A stretch of DNA of 64,000 bases, taken from the NCBI RefSeq assembly GCF_000715075.1, contig NC_134096.1, forward strand, positions 116,992,698 through 117,056,697, given 5' to 3'. This document shows, piece after piece, positions 13,059-24,332 of the stretch. Numbering within the stretch: the first letter of the stretch is position 1; the number at the start of each line of letters is the position of its first letter. The translations under genes and the position numbers were made by a program. This stretch comes from Nicotiana tabacum (Eukaryota; Streptophyta; Magnoliopsida; Solanales; Solanaceae). Below the pieces are notes generated by a model, which saw only the letters and a list, made by a program, of their open reading frames with translations, ran no database searches and was not told the origin of the DNA.

Positions 13059-13342
13059 TCTTCGCGAACACGAAGGGAGTCCCGTGTTCGCGAAGAGGAA
13101 CTTTGAGGCTGCTGGGATTTGGCCTTCGCGAATGCGAGGTAGTGGACGCAAATGCGAGGCAGTAGCTGGGCAATTCTTCGCGAACGTAGCCAAGGCGACG
13201 CGAACGCGAAGAGGAAAGGAGGGAGCTAGGCCTAAGGCCATTTGGCCTACGCGAACGCGTAGAGGGGTACACCAACGCGAAGGGGCGGGTCAGGTGGCCT
13301 TCGCGAACGCGATCAAAGGGTCGCGAACGCGAAGAGAGATTT
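13059..13342. repeat. Array of CTTCGCGAACGCGAAG-type palindromes, 5' LTR
   Basis: TTCGCGAA and ACGCGAACGCG words recur about ten times. The first pair is a perfect inverted repeat: CTTCGCGAACACG at 13060-13072 and its complement CGTGTTCGCGAAG at 13083-13095, leaving a 10-base loop. TACGCG-AA-CGCGTA at 13249-13262 is another near-palindrome. The frames that cross this array, rich in RTRRG-type words, are artefacts of the repeats. Confidence 0.88.
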
Positions 13343-13455
13343 CTGGGCAGTGAGTTGTTTTTAAAACGGGGATTTTGGCCATTTTCACTTCATTTCCTCC
13401 ATGGGAGCCGGTCTTGGAGCGATTTTGGAGCTCCATCTTCATCATCTATGTCAAG

Positions 13456-13461
13456 GTAAGT
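13456..13461 (+). promoter_or_regulatory. Splice-donor consensus inside the 5' LTR
   Basis: CAAG/GTAAGTGATTC lies about 115 bases after the palindrome array, and the same word is kept in the 3' LTR at 20850. If transcription starts upstream in the LTR, this could be the donor of a leader intron; no transcript evidence is available. Confidence 0.4.
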
Positions 13462-15040
13462 GATTCCCACCTATTTCAAGTTAAATACTTGGATTATATA
13501 TGGATTTAGACTTGAAAATTTGGGATTTTGAAGAAAAACCTAGAAATTGGTATTTTTGGATTTTGACCACGAATTTGGGCATAGAATTGGAAATAAATTA
13601 TATATTTGAGTTCGTAAGGTTATGGGTAAAGTTTATCTTCAAATATTTTTGGAATCCGGACACGTGGGCCCGAGGGTGATTTTTATCAAATTTTCGAGCG
13701 GAGTTGGGAATTTGTTTAAATCGAATTGTTTTGAGTATTAGAGTATATTTTTATGGGTTTGCACATTTATTGACTAGTTTTGGAGCGTTGGGCATCGGTT
13801 TGAGTTCTTGGAAAGGCTTGGGAGCCGGCTATAGAACTTCGGAGCGAGGTAAGTCTCTTTTCTAACCTTGTAAGAGGGAAATAACCCCATAGGTGAAATA
13901 ATACGATATGTGCTTCTATTTGTGGGGGCTACGTGCGCACGGGGTAGCGAGAGTCCGTGCGTAGCTACTATTATGCTAAGTCCGGGTTGTCTAGGATCCA
14001 AATCATGCTATACTTGTGATATTTGCAACCTTATTGTTAATTTAAATTACTCAAATCATACTGAACTTAGTAAATGAATTTTTAAAAGGTTAAACTTCAT
14101 TTTCCTTGACCGTTAAATGAGAATTGACATTTTCTTCGATAATTGCTCCTTAAAGAATTCTTGATTGACTGTTGAATTTGTTTATCTTTTGTGGAGCGGG
14201 CCGAACGCCTCGACAGATTAAATAGATGCATCTATGGTTTGCGTCGTTCGACCCTCGGCAGTGCACAGTTTAAATATTATGTTGGAGAGGGTCGTACGAC
14301 CTCGGTATGATTGCGCATGATTTAATTGATTGCTTTGGAAATTACAATAACTGATATTGCCTCCTTGGCGTGAGATAAATTGTTAAATAATGGGAAATAA
14401 ATTTGTAGATTTGTTAATTATAAAAGAACTGCTTACTGACTTAAAAACATTGAGCTTGCAACCATTTTATATAAATTCCATGCTTAATTATATCATTGAT
14501 ATTTTATTTATAGTCATAGTAAGTGTCGAAGTCGACCCCTCGTCACTACTTCTTCGGGGTTAGGCGGGATACTTACTGGGTATGCTTTGATTTACGTACT
14601 CATGCTACACTTGTTGCACGTTTTGTGCAGGTGCATATATGTCTAGTGGCCTTGTGGGCGCAGAGGTGCGGTTATGGCGCGGACTTAGGTGAGCTGCATT
14701 CTATACTACGATCCGCAGCCGGCAGAGTCTCCTTCAGAGTACTTACATTTTTCCTGTCCAATTTGTATTCCGGAGAGCTGTTGTATTTTATTTTGATATT
14801 CCTAGTTAATACTCATGCACTTGTGACACCGGGTTCTGGGATGATTATGGGTTGTTCTGTATTGAATTTGTTAAAAATATTATTATTTATTCTGTAAATT
14901 CCACTTTTGCTATTTAATTGAAGGAAAATATGATTTCAAAAATATAAAATGAGAACCCAATTAGGTATTTATTGTTGGCTTGCCTGACAGTGGGGTCCGA
15001 CGCCATCACGGCCCTTTATAGATTTTGGGTCGTGACAACA

Positions 15041-15052
15041 TGGTATCAGAGC
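15041..15052 (+). other. Primer binding site for initiator tRNA-Met
   Basis: TGGTATCAGAGC lies three bases after the 5' LTR end. It is complementary to the 3' end of plant initiator tRNA-Met, the classic primer for minus-strand synthesis in plant LTR elements. Confidence 0.93.
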
Positions 15053-18000
15053 AATAGGTTCACTTAGGTCTCACGAGTCATGAGCAAGTCTAGTAAAGTC
15101 CTGCGGATCAATACGGAGATGTCTGTACTTATCTTCGAGAGGCTACAGGACTGTTAGGAGCACTTCCCTTTCTTGATCCCTCATCGTTCGATTTGATTCC
15201 TTTGAGGCTTATGCCATCATTTCCTTCATATTCGATCTTATGCAACGTGAAGTGCCTGCTATTAATTGAGAATCGGGAATTTTTAATGGTACTATAGATG
15301 TGGTGCAGGGTGTTTTTCCCTGCGTATTTGATTGGGCTATTGTCGTCGCCTTACGGAAGGTCGTTCTATCGTTTCAGCTCGGTATCAGTAATACCTAAGG
15401 TTTTGAGATTTGGCATTGATTGTTATGACGATTTATGTGTTGCTATCGCATCGTGTTTGTATAAGGGTAGGATGCTTGTCTATGCGTCGAAGCAGTGAAT
15501 GACTTGGAAGGAGGTTTACTCAGTGCATGATTCAGAGATCCAGTATTTTATTTCCGATGAAGGAAAGGCAATCAGACTATGAATGTTCAGGGTTGGGTTG
15601 ATGGAGTGACGAGATTTGGTATTTTTGAGTGTGGTAGAATTTTAATCAATAATGTGGTGTCTTCGCCCTTGATTGAATGTGTTAAGTTCGTCGGTGTTAT
15701 GGTCTTCATCAATTTGCCTTCAGGTGTCGGGGAAGTGGCTGTCAGAGATCGCAGTGTGCGGTGGTTCAGGATTGAATCGGTGTTCCGGGTTTTGAGGGCT
15801 CAAGGAAGATGATCTTCGGGGAGGTTCAAAGTTGGTGGAGATCTATTGGTTCAAGTGCTACAAAGATAGATATTGATTTAAGGCAACAACTGGGCAGCGA
15901 AGGATGAGGAAGGACATGTGGGAGGTGTCTCACGATGGTTACACTTCTAGAAGGCCAAGTGTGAGAAACATGAGTCGAATAGTTGCTTAAAGAAGAGGGT
16001 TTGACCAAAGTGGGAGAATGACAGAGTATCAGATGGGTTCTGTAGTAGGATAGCTACACACCTTGGGGAAAGTTTGGAGTGATTGGGATTCAGGGTGGAT
16101 AGTGACTAGGTCTACGGGTTTAATTTGGAATATTGGCTGCTATATTGAGGAAGATTAGGTGTGACAGGAGGGGGTAGCTTAATATGAAAAAGGATAAAAC
16201 ATGAATTTGGATTGAAATGTATTATCGCATGTTTAGTTGATGCCAATGGGGAGTGAACTGGCTTGTACAGCTAGGGAATGAGCACGGGCTCAGGATGGTT
16301 TGTTGGCTTCGTGGTAATTGTACTCGGTGCAGCGTGGTTGGAGGATGTCGGCATGGAATTTCCACATATGGGATATCTCCTGTGAGCAGGTTAGCGGTTG
16401 CGTGGTGTTGATAAAGCTTCTACAAAGAATTTTATTGGCTATCCGATAAGAGGTCGAATATGTAAATGTGGCTAGTGACTCAAAGCATTCATGAAATGGT
16501 TAACAGGAAGATTTCGAGGAATTTGGCGGGCTGATTGTGCAAGATCATGTCAATAGGAGATAAGGAATCTTGGTGAGTTCTAGGTTTATGCAATGGTAGC
16601 TTCAGGCTAAGTGGGAGAGCCCCACCGTCTATGATTGGATTGTGTAATTGTCAACTAGTGTGGTTCCTGGTTATCAGTGTATTGATGGGTTGCCACGACT
16701 AAGGAAAGAGAACATCAGCGGTAATTTGAGCAAAGGATTGAGGAATGTGTGCTATAGTTGGCCTTATTGACTCATGTTCAGGCTTTGGGAAGATTCAAGA
16801 TTTATGCTTCGTGTAGAGGTAATTTATAAGGAAAGTGATCCAGTCTGGTGCTTCTTTGAAAGGGCATTCATGTGCTAGTGGAGCCTTGGAGTTTGATTAT
16901 ATTTGGGACCAAGTCAGAGTGGGTGACTCTCAACAACGGTCCTAGTGGATTCAAAAGTTAAAGTGTGGTGCCTAAGGATTTCGAGTCCATAGTATGGTTA
17001 AGTATTGAGCTGTTGCAACGGAATATAAAAGGGGCTTGGAGTGTTCTATGTTATCTTCGGTATGCGGTGTAGCAGTGGAAGAATGGGAGAAAATAATTTC
17101 GAAATCATAGGGAAATTATCAGAACGAGTGTGCCCGTTGAAGATGCAAATATGCGCACAAGGAAAGTATGTGATGGTTTGTGGGTTTGGAGACAGCATGG
17201 TCTCGTGAAATAAGGTCACTTCGGATCAGTGCGGATTTGGGTTCGTTATGTTTTATATGGAGCTATTATTATTGCTAAGGCGAGTCCAGAGTAAATTAGA
17301 AGAAGTCGAATTCGGTTTGCAATAGTTGAATTGGCATGATGGCCCCAATGATCAGTTCCTTCAGCATGTTAAATATACATGTGATTTGTGGCGGTACGTG
17401 CGAGGTTTGACGGCCGCCGTAATTGATCTTATTTGGAGGCATTTGAGTATTATGACATGTTATGTGTAGATGGAGCCCGGAAGAATTATGGTGGTTTAGA
17501 CCACCACTCGAGGTTTGTATTTTCTGCGGTTATGGGAATTCAGTCACGTATGGCTATGGTTCTCCTGAAATGAGCTAAGTAAAAGGTTTCTATATGATGA
17601 AGTGTTTATCCTATTAGTGGGTTAGGGGTTATTATGGAATTCTGGTACTCTCACGTATTGGCATGTTAGGTGCAGTGAGCGGCATGGGAAATTGGAAGCT
17701 GAGGATCAAGGTTGCGGTTCGGTGTTCACAAGAATATCACGAGCTTGGATGATCAGAGAAGAATTCAGATGTTTAGAGTGAGCCAGTATTGTCTTTAGCA
17801 TCACCTAAGATCGGTGTCCTGTGTAAGAAGCTTGGTGTACTGATTTGTGGCTTCTTTATTTGCTTTACATCATTAGTGTGGCCGGTGGTATGGATGTACA
17901 GACTTATTACCTGGTGTGGAAGGTCGTGGGAGCGTATCCCACAGGAAGATTTTATAAGTGTGACATGTAGTCACTTGATTAATTAAAGATTGGAACCAAG

Positions 18001-18585
18001 TATGGATATTTGGTACTATCACTAATGTGAGAGTATAGGCCTGAAAGGCGCTATATTCAGTTAGTTGTGAATTGTGGAAGTTGTTCCGGATTTGACGGCT
18101 GTTCTTATGTGTCATGGGAAAAAGGGTTGTTGTGGATCCTTGGAAGGTTATTAGCCCAGTGCGGTACGATCAGAATCGACTTGAGGTCTGTGGATGGATC
18201 TAAATGTGAATGTGGGCTCTATATCCGGCCAAATGTGTTCATTTCAGCATAGCGTTGTTTTCGGAGGGGTCTTCGGGCCTTGGATGATATTTCTGTTGTC
18301 GGCCTTTCCGTGTAGTCTTTATTGTGGCATGTTGGTTGCGAGGTGGTTTGATTATTCGCACTCGTATTGGGATCCCATATAGTTTGTTGTGTTATATGAA
18401 CAGGATGGTTCTCGAGATGCGGGTCATTTATTGCACCTTAGTTGTGCTTGAGTTTTATAGCGTATGACACTACCCGTCTCCCAGGATTTGTATTATGCAC
18501 TTGGTGTGCTTATGGTTGATATTCGGGCGATTTCGTGAGTATGAGCGTTACGACTCGATGTGTGTTTTCCTTAGATTATTATGTG

Positions 18586-18752
18586 TGGATCGGGTGGCAC
18601 GCCACCACAGGTATATAGTTGGATCGGGTGGCACGCCACCACAGATATGTTGTTTAGACTGGGTGGCACGCTGCTACGGGTATCATGGTTGGATCTTGTT
18701 GCGCGCCGCAATGGTGTCATGTGTGGGTCGGGTTGCGTGCCGCAACAGTGTG
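18586..18752 (+). repeat. Five tandem 34-35-bp units, each with a hairpin palindrome
   Basis: Each unit starts GGATCGGGTGGCACGCCACC or a variant. Motif starts are near 18592, 18626, 18661, 18696 and 18730. The core GGTGGCACGCCACC is a perfect palindrome apart from its centre. The last two units use a compensated version, GTTGCGCGCCGCAA and GTTGCGTGCCGCAAC, that still pairs with itself. The minus-strand relative does not obviously carry this array at the equivalent place. Confidence 0.85.
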
Positions 18753-19563
18753 TTATTGAGTACAGTTTCCCATATCTATTATTGGGTGTTTTGCTTCTCG
18801 TTTCCTGATAAAGGTTCATAACATCTTTTCGGTTGTTAAAATTAGTTATGTGGGTTGAGTAGATCCTTCCAGAGTTCGTTTCCTTATGTATCACATTCGA
18901 GTTTGTATCTTGTTGGCACATTGTGGCATCATACAAGATTTTTGCAGTGTCTGGGTGGCTTATTACCTAAGCAGCTTGTACTAGGTGAGACGAGATTATT
19001 GGACATGAGATTAGTGCGATCAGAGTTATATAAAGTATATTAAAGAGTTAATATTATTGTTCAGTCCATAATGAGGTAATGGTTCTTGTCGAGATGAGAG
19101 ACTCCATAAATTGTGATTTGGCAGGTGGTTATGAGTTCTACACATCTTCTTTGTCGTGGTAGTATTGCAAGAGTTGGAACAAGATTTATATGAGTCATGA
19201 GGTGTGTTGTGAGCATGGAATTCATGGGATTTCAGCTATTGTTGTCAGAGGATGTTATTATGGTCGTGTGAATAACGCGGTGCATGGTAAGAATTCAGTA
19301 AGGGTATACAATCATGTATTGGTACAACACGTAGTGATTGAAACGGTGTTCGTATCTTAGAAGCAGTCCTGGTAGAGGGTTTCACGTGTTGGAATTTGGC
19401 TCTAAGGCTTATTTGGAAAAATAAAGTGGAAGATCTTCAGATTGGCTCGAGCTAATGTGCTCAACTGAGTTGCGGTAGTACGGGTAGGTGCACGAAGTGT
19501 TAAACAGCGATTTCAGACAACACCAGAGCAGTTCTTAGCACGTTCGCGGACGAACGTATGTTT

Positions 19564-19576
19564 AAGTGGGAGAGAA
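19564..19576 (+). other. Polypurine tract
   Basis: AAGTGGGAGAGAA directly precedes TGTAACGACCC of the 3' LTR. The 30 bases before it (ACGTTCGCGGACGAACGTAT) contain an inverted repeat also present beside the other Tekay polypurine tracts (4175-4195 and about 8228-8242). Confidence 0.85.
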
Positions 19577-20454
19577 TGTAACGACCCGACTGGTTGTTTT
19601 GAGCTCTAGTATGTCATTCAGTGGTTTGAGACCCTGAGCAGACTCACTTAAGGTATTATGACTTGTACGTATGGTCGAAATTTAATTTCGAGAAGTTCGG
19701 AGTTGATTTAGAAAGAAAATTCTAATTTCGGAAGCCTTAAGCTGGAGAAATTAACTAAAGTGTGATTTTTGAGTAAACGACCTCGGAATTGGGATTTGAA
19801 GGTTCCAACAGGTTCGTATGATGATTTTGGACTTGGGCGTATGCCCGGAGCGGGTTTTGGATGATCCGAGAGCGTTTTAACGCCTATTATGGAAGTTGGT
19901 ATTTTGGAAGAATTTCCTAAATTTGAGTTGAAGTGAATTTCAATGCTATCGATGTCCGTTTGGGATTTTGAGTCTGGGAATAGCTCCGTATGGTGATTCT
20001 GGTAATGGGAGCGCGCCCGGATATGGATTTGGTGGCCCGTAGGTCATCTCGGGGTCATTTGGCAAAAGTTGGAAATATTGTTAATTTTGAGAAGTTTGAC
20101 AGGGAGTGGAATTTTTTATATCGGGGTCGGATTCCGATTTCGGAAGTTCGAGTAGGTCCATAATATCAAATGTGACTTGTGTGCAAAATTTGAGGTCAAT
20201 CTGGCGTGATTTGATAGGTTTCGGCACCGAATGTAGAAGTTTGAAGTTCTAAAGTTTATTAAGCTCGAATTGGGGTGTGATTCATGATTTTGATGTTGTT
20301 TGATGTGATTTGAGGCCTCGACCAGGTCCGTGTTATGTTGTGGGACTGGTTTGTGTGATTGGACGGGATCTCGGGGGCCTCGGGTGTGTTTCGGGGTAGT
20401 TTCGGACCAAAACGGAATGATTTGCTGATGATGTTGCTGGTATCTGGTTTCCTT

Positions 20455-20731
20455 CTTCACGAACACGAAGGGAGTCCCGCGTTCGCGAAGAGGAACTTTG
20501 AGGCTACTAGGATTTGGCCTTCGCGAACGCGAGGTAGTGGACGCGAATGCGAGGCAGTAGCTGGGCAAGTCTTCACGAACGCAGCCAAGGCGACGCGAAT
20601 GCAAAAAGGAAAGGAGGGAGCTGGGCCTAAGGCCATTTGGCCTACGCGAACGCGTAGAGGGGTACACGAACGCGAAGGGGTGGGTCAGCTGGCCTTCACG
20701 AACGCGATCAAAGGGTCACGAATGTGAAGAG
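20455..20731. repeat. Array of CGCGAACGCG-type palindromes, 3' LTR
   Basis: Partner of the array at 13059-13342. Several motif copies have lost CpG sites relative to the 5' LTR (for example TTCACGAACACG for TTCGCGAACACG, and ATGCAAAAAGG for ACGCGAAGAGG), as expected from deamination of methylated cytosine. Confidence 0.88.
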
Positions 20732-20849
20732 AGATTTCTGGGCAGTGAGTTATTTTTAAAATGGGATTTTGGCCATTTTCACTTGATTTCCTCCATGGGA
20801 GCCGGTCTTGGAGCGATTTTGGAGCTCCATCTTCATGATCTATGTCAAG

Positions 20850-20855
20850 GTAAGT
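20850..20855 (+). promoter_or_regulatory. Splice-donor consensus inside the 3' LTR
   Basis: CAAG/GTAAGTGATTC, the counterpart of 13456-13461, preserved while nearby positions differ between the two LTRs. Confidence 0.35.
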
Positions 20856-22430
20856 GATTCTCACCTATTGCAAGTTAAATACTTGGATTATATATGGATT
20901 TAGACTTGAAAATTTGTGGAAATATGGGATTTTGAAGAAAAACCTAGAAATAGGTATTTTTGGATTTTGACCACGAATTTGGGCATGGAATTGGAAATAA
21001 ATTATATATTTGAGTTCGTGAGGTTATGGGTAAAGTTTATCTTTGAATATTTTCGGAATTCGGGCATGTGGGCCTGAGGGTGCTTTTTATTAACTTTTCG
21101 AGCGGAGTTGAGAATTTGTTTAAATTGAATTGTTGTGAGTATTAGAGTATATTTTTATGGGTTTGCACATTTATTGACTAGTTTTGGAGTGTTGGGCATC
21201 GGTTTGAGTTGTTGGAAAGGCTTGAGAGCCGGCTATGAAACTTCGGAGCAAGGTAAGTCTCCTTTCTAACCTTGTAAGATGAAATAACCCCATAGGTGAA
21301 ATAATACGATACATGCTTCTATTTGTGGGGGCTACATACGCACGAGGTGACGAGAGTTCGTGCGTAGCTACTATTATGCTAAGTCCGGATAGTCTAGGAC
21401 CCAAATCATGCTATACTTGCGATATTTGCAACCTTATTGTTAATTTAAATTACTTAAATCATACTGAACTTAGTAAATGAATTGTTAAAAGGTTAAACTT
21501 GGTTTTCCTTGACCGTTAAATGAGAATTGACATGTCCTTGGATAATTGCTCCTTAAAGAATTCTTGATTGACTATTGAATGTATTTATCTTTTGTGGAGC
21601 GGGCCGAACGCCTCGGTAGATTAAATAGATGCATCTATGGTTCGCTTCGTTCGATTCTCGGCAGTGCACAGTTTAAATATTATGTTGGAACGGGTCGTAC
21701 GACCTCGGTATGATTGCGCATGATTTAAATGATTGCTTTGGAAATTACAATAAATGATATTGCTTCATTGGCCTGAGATAAATTGTTAAATAATGGGAAA
21801 TAAATTTGGAGATTTCTTAATTATAAAAGAACTGCTTACTAACTTAAAAATATTGAGCTTGCAACCATTTTATATAAAATCCATACTTAATTATATCATT
21901 GATATTTTATTTATAGCCATAGTAAGTGTCGAAGTCGACCCCTCGTTACTACTTCTTCGGGCTTAGACGGGATACTTACTGGGTACGCGTTGATTTATGT
22001 ACTCATGCTACACTTGCTGTACGTTTTTGTGTAGGTGCATATATGTCTAGTGGCCTTGTGGGCGCAGAGGCGCGGTTATGGCGGGGACTTAGGTGTGCAG
22101 CATTCTATACTACGATCTGCAACCGGCAGAGTCTCCTTCAGAGTACTTATATTTTTTCTGTCCAATTTGTATTCCGGACAGTTGTTGTATTTTATTTTTA
22201 TATTCCTAATTAATGTTCATGCACTTGTGACACCAGAATTTGGGATGATTATGGATTGTTCTGTATTGAATTTGTTAAAAATATTATTCACTTTTGCTAT
22301 TTAATTGAAGGAAAATATGATTTCAAAAATATTAAAATGAGAACCCAATTAAGTATATATTGGTGGCTTGCCTGACAGTGGTGTCCGGCACCATTACAAT
22401 CCTTTATGGATTTTGGGTCGTGACAATTGG

Positions 22431-22895
22431 AATCTTGAATTTGGTTGCAAATTGAGGTAAGTGTCGTGGTTAACCTTGACTTGAGGGAGTAGGACTTATT
22501 TGTCTATTTGCTATGTGATTATATGTGCGGGTACAACGTATATGTGAGGTGACGAGTACTTATACGTTGTGGTTGAGTCAAAGCATCCTGGTGGAATTTG
22601 TTTATTGTGAATAATTGCCTATTTAATTAAGATATTCCTGTTTAAGTTACTATTGTTTATTTGATCATTTTTATGAGATTATTGCTAGTTTAATTATTGT
22701 TGAATATTTTGGAAAGTGAAGTCGGTATTCTGGTATTGAATTGATTGATAAGTATATATCCCCGCATTTAAATACTCATCCGAATTTATATTATTATTTT
22801 TATGGTAAGGAAGAGTGTAAAAGCTCGAAGGGTGATGTCATGCCAATTTCACATTATCTTCTATTTCTGCTACTTTAGTACCTTAACGAAAACGA
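22431..22895 (+). repeat. Right part of the older LTR split by the element
   Basis: Continues the LTR fragment at 12022-12181. It contains GAGGTAAGTGTCGTGGTTAA and GAGGTGACGAGTACTTATAC, words typical of gypsy LTR interiors, and AAGCTCGAAGGGTGATG near 22820. The right end is not clear, so the limit is approximate. Confidence 0.5.
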
Positions 22896-23430
22896 GAAAG
22901 AAATTCCATCAATGCTAATACCAATTCATCAGAGAAGACTAAGGGTTTTGTGAAAAGTCAGGGTGAGGAATGGCATTTTAAGACTTACTATGAGAAGGCC
23001 AATCAGAAAATTTAATTGAGAAGAATTGAACTATAAGTGTATATACCTCTATACCGGAATGTTCACAGGAATAAAGAACCCAACAGTAAGCTTGACGGAA
23101 GGGATGACCGATGGGATTGCTTGCTTGCGGTTTCTTTCCATGTTTCTTTAGATTGAGGGTTTGGGGTGGGGGGTGTGAGGGCGGGAGGGTCAAAGAAAAA
23201 GTAAAACACCGCGCCTCCTTATCTACTTTTGTTTTTAACGGGCGGATATTGTACTTTTAAATATCGGATATTATCCTCTTGCCATTCTTTATGGCTTTAA
23301 TGACTCGAAAAACTATTAGATGCTATAAATATGCTTATAATGACCGGATTCATGACCTTTCGTTAAAAAGTGGTCATTTCGCGTAGTGTTTGATATTTTG
23401 GTTCAATTCAAAATATCATAATAAAAATAC
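22896..23430. other. Probable host intergenic DNA left of the first Tat element
   Basis: No repeat family is recognised. It ends in AATAC, the left target duplication of the Tat element at 23431. It joins in sequence to 30444 once that element is removed. A possible short exon on the minus strand is listed separately. Confidence 0.4.
23055..23141 (-). other. Candidate first exon of an unknown gene
   Basis: On the minus strand an ATG at 23141 in a reasonable context (AAAC-ATGG) opens 29 codons starting MERNRKQAIPSVIPSV and ending at a possible donor, CCG/GTATAG. The upstream sequence is pyrimidine-rich with an AAACCCTC word, as in plant leaders. I do not recognise the peptide, and no downstream exon could be placed because older LTR debris follows. 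This could be chance. Confidence 0.2.
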
Positions 23431-24020
23431 TGTTTAACCAAAGAATTAGATTCTCAGTCAAAGCCTATTTTTAGAAGAACTCGGGTTACTGATAATTAAG
23501 AAATTCAATATTCTCTCAAAAATAAGAAAGGAAATCAGAGTCACAAATAACAAAGTAATCAATAGAAAACACAAGAAAGTAATTATATTCCAATGTTCAT
23601 CAGAACGTGTCTTTATAAGTAAAATTCTCTTCCCTTATATAGGAATTTACAAATATAATGTTTCTTCCCTTTTATGACCGAATCATTATGAGCATTAATG
23701 ACATTAATGAAACATTATAATTGAGAATCGTAACTATTCATGAAGATTCTGTAACGGTTCTGATTCTTCTTCCATATTAATTAGAGGTTCATGAATCTCC
23801 CCTCTTTACTGTCTTAATTCATCCTGCATGTGTCTCTTCACTGAGTAATTTAGGCTCGAGCAACCGTACCCTTTCGTCTCGTGAGTGATTTGTTCGTACC
23901 TGTTGTAAATTGTGAATCTTTTAATGCAACACTCCAGTTGTCATCTTCTTAGTAATCCACATATCTTGCCATGTCATCCTCATATAATTCCACGTATAAC
24001 ATTTATTTTTTACCAATACA
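23431..24020 (-). repeat. 3' LTR of the first Tat element
   Basis: 590 bases, TGTTTAACC...CCAATACA on the plus strand. A polypurine tract abuts the inner end, which makes this the 3' LTR for a minus-strand element. Its left flank AATAC is the target duplication. Confidence 0.93.
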
Positions 24021-24033
24021 AATAGTCCCCCCA
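24021..24033 (-). other. Polypurine tract of the first Tat element
   Basis: On the minus strand TGGGGGGACTATT directly precedes the LTR start TGTATTGG. Guanine run followed by ACTATT is the form seen also at 41296-41308 (CGAGGGGACTATC). Confidence 0.85.
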
Positions 24034-24332
24034 CTTGCCGAATATTCTGCAATTGAATATTTAGGAAGTGGCACGTATTTATGGCGGGAATGTTTTGCCG
24101 CCGTTTCCCATGTATCATTGCGTCTTCTTTAGAACCATCGCTTCGCATGTCACTTCCATTTAATGTACGTGCTACATGGCCTTCGTCGATTGGGTCTGCG
24201 ACTCTTCAGCGGTTTTTAAACCTTTCTTGCGGCTGCGTCAGTCACTTTTAGTTTCACAAAACCTTCAATCTACAGTGTTCTTCTTCTTTAATCTCTCTTG
24301 TTCTTCAGCGCGCATTATTTTCTTGTATAACC

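Larger units (their letters stand above)
12182..15037 (+). repeat. 5' LTR of the LARD-like element
   Basis: About 2,856 bases from TGTAACGACCC to GGGTCGTGACA. It includes a CpG-palindrome array (13059-13342), two AGGTAAGT donor-like words (13456 and about 13846) and a terminal part with TTGGCTTGCCTGACAGTGGG. Confidence 0.93.
15038..19576 (+). mobile_element. Largely non-coding interior of the LARD-like element
   Basis: About 4.5 kb without a long reading frame. Near 15460-15500 a fragment reads GRMLVYASKQ, like the conserved end of a gypsy RNase H. Near 15860-15990 words such as DLRQQ and RKDMWE may be traces of the zinc-binding start of integrase. Gag, protease and reverse transcriptase are not detectable. 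The remaining 3.5 kb match the minus-strand copy at 4157-7124 in order and spacing, so this interior is characteristic of a family. A five-copy palindromic tandem repeat lies at 18586-18752. Confidence 0.75.
12182..22425 (+). mobile_element. Complete non-autonomous Tekay-like LTR element (LARD-like)
   Basis: Both LTRs begin TGTAACGACCCGAC and end GGGTCGTGACA. The flanking five bases are ATTGG on each side (12177-12181 and 22426-22430), a perfect target-site duplication. The element has a tRNA-Met type primer site, a polypurine tract and about 4.5 kb of interior, 10.24 kb in all. LTR copies look roughly 90-93% alike by eye, so the insertion is not recent but not ancient. The interior nevertheless has no intact domain, only faint traces of RNase H and integrase, implying that it was already non-coding when it moved and relied on proteins from another element. 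It sits inside an older LTR. Confidence 0.92.
19577..22425 (+). repeat. 3' LTR of the LARD-like element
   Basis: About 2,849 bases, the partner of 12182-15037, ending GGGTCGTGACA before the target duplication ATTGG. Substitutions relative to the 5' copy include many CG-to-TG or CG-to-CA changes in the palindrome array. Confidence 0.93.

Noticed and set aside
12864..13353. 125-129-codon frames on both strands, again at 20116-20727
   Set aside because: They cross the CGCGAACGCG array in an LTR; no family resemblance, and similar in both LTR copies only because the LTRs are copies.
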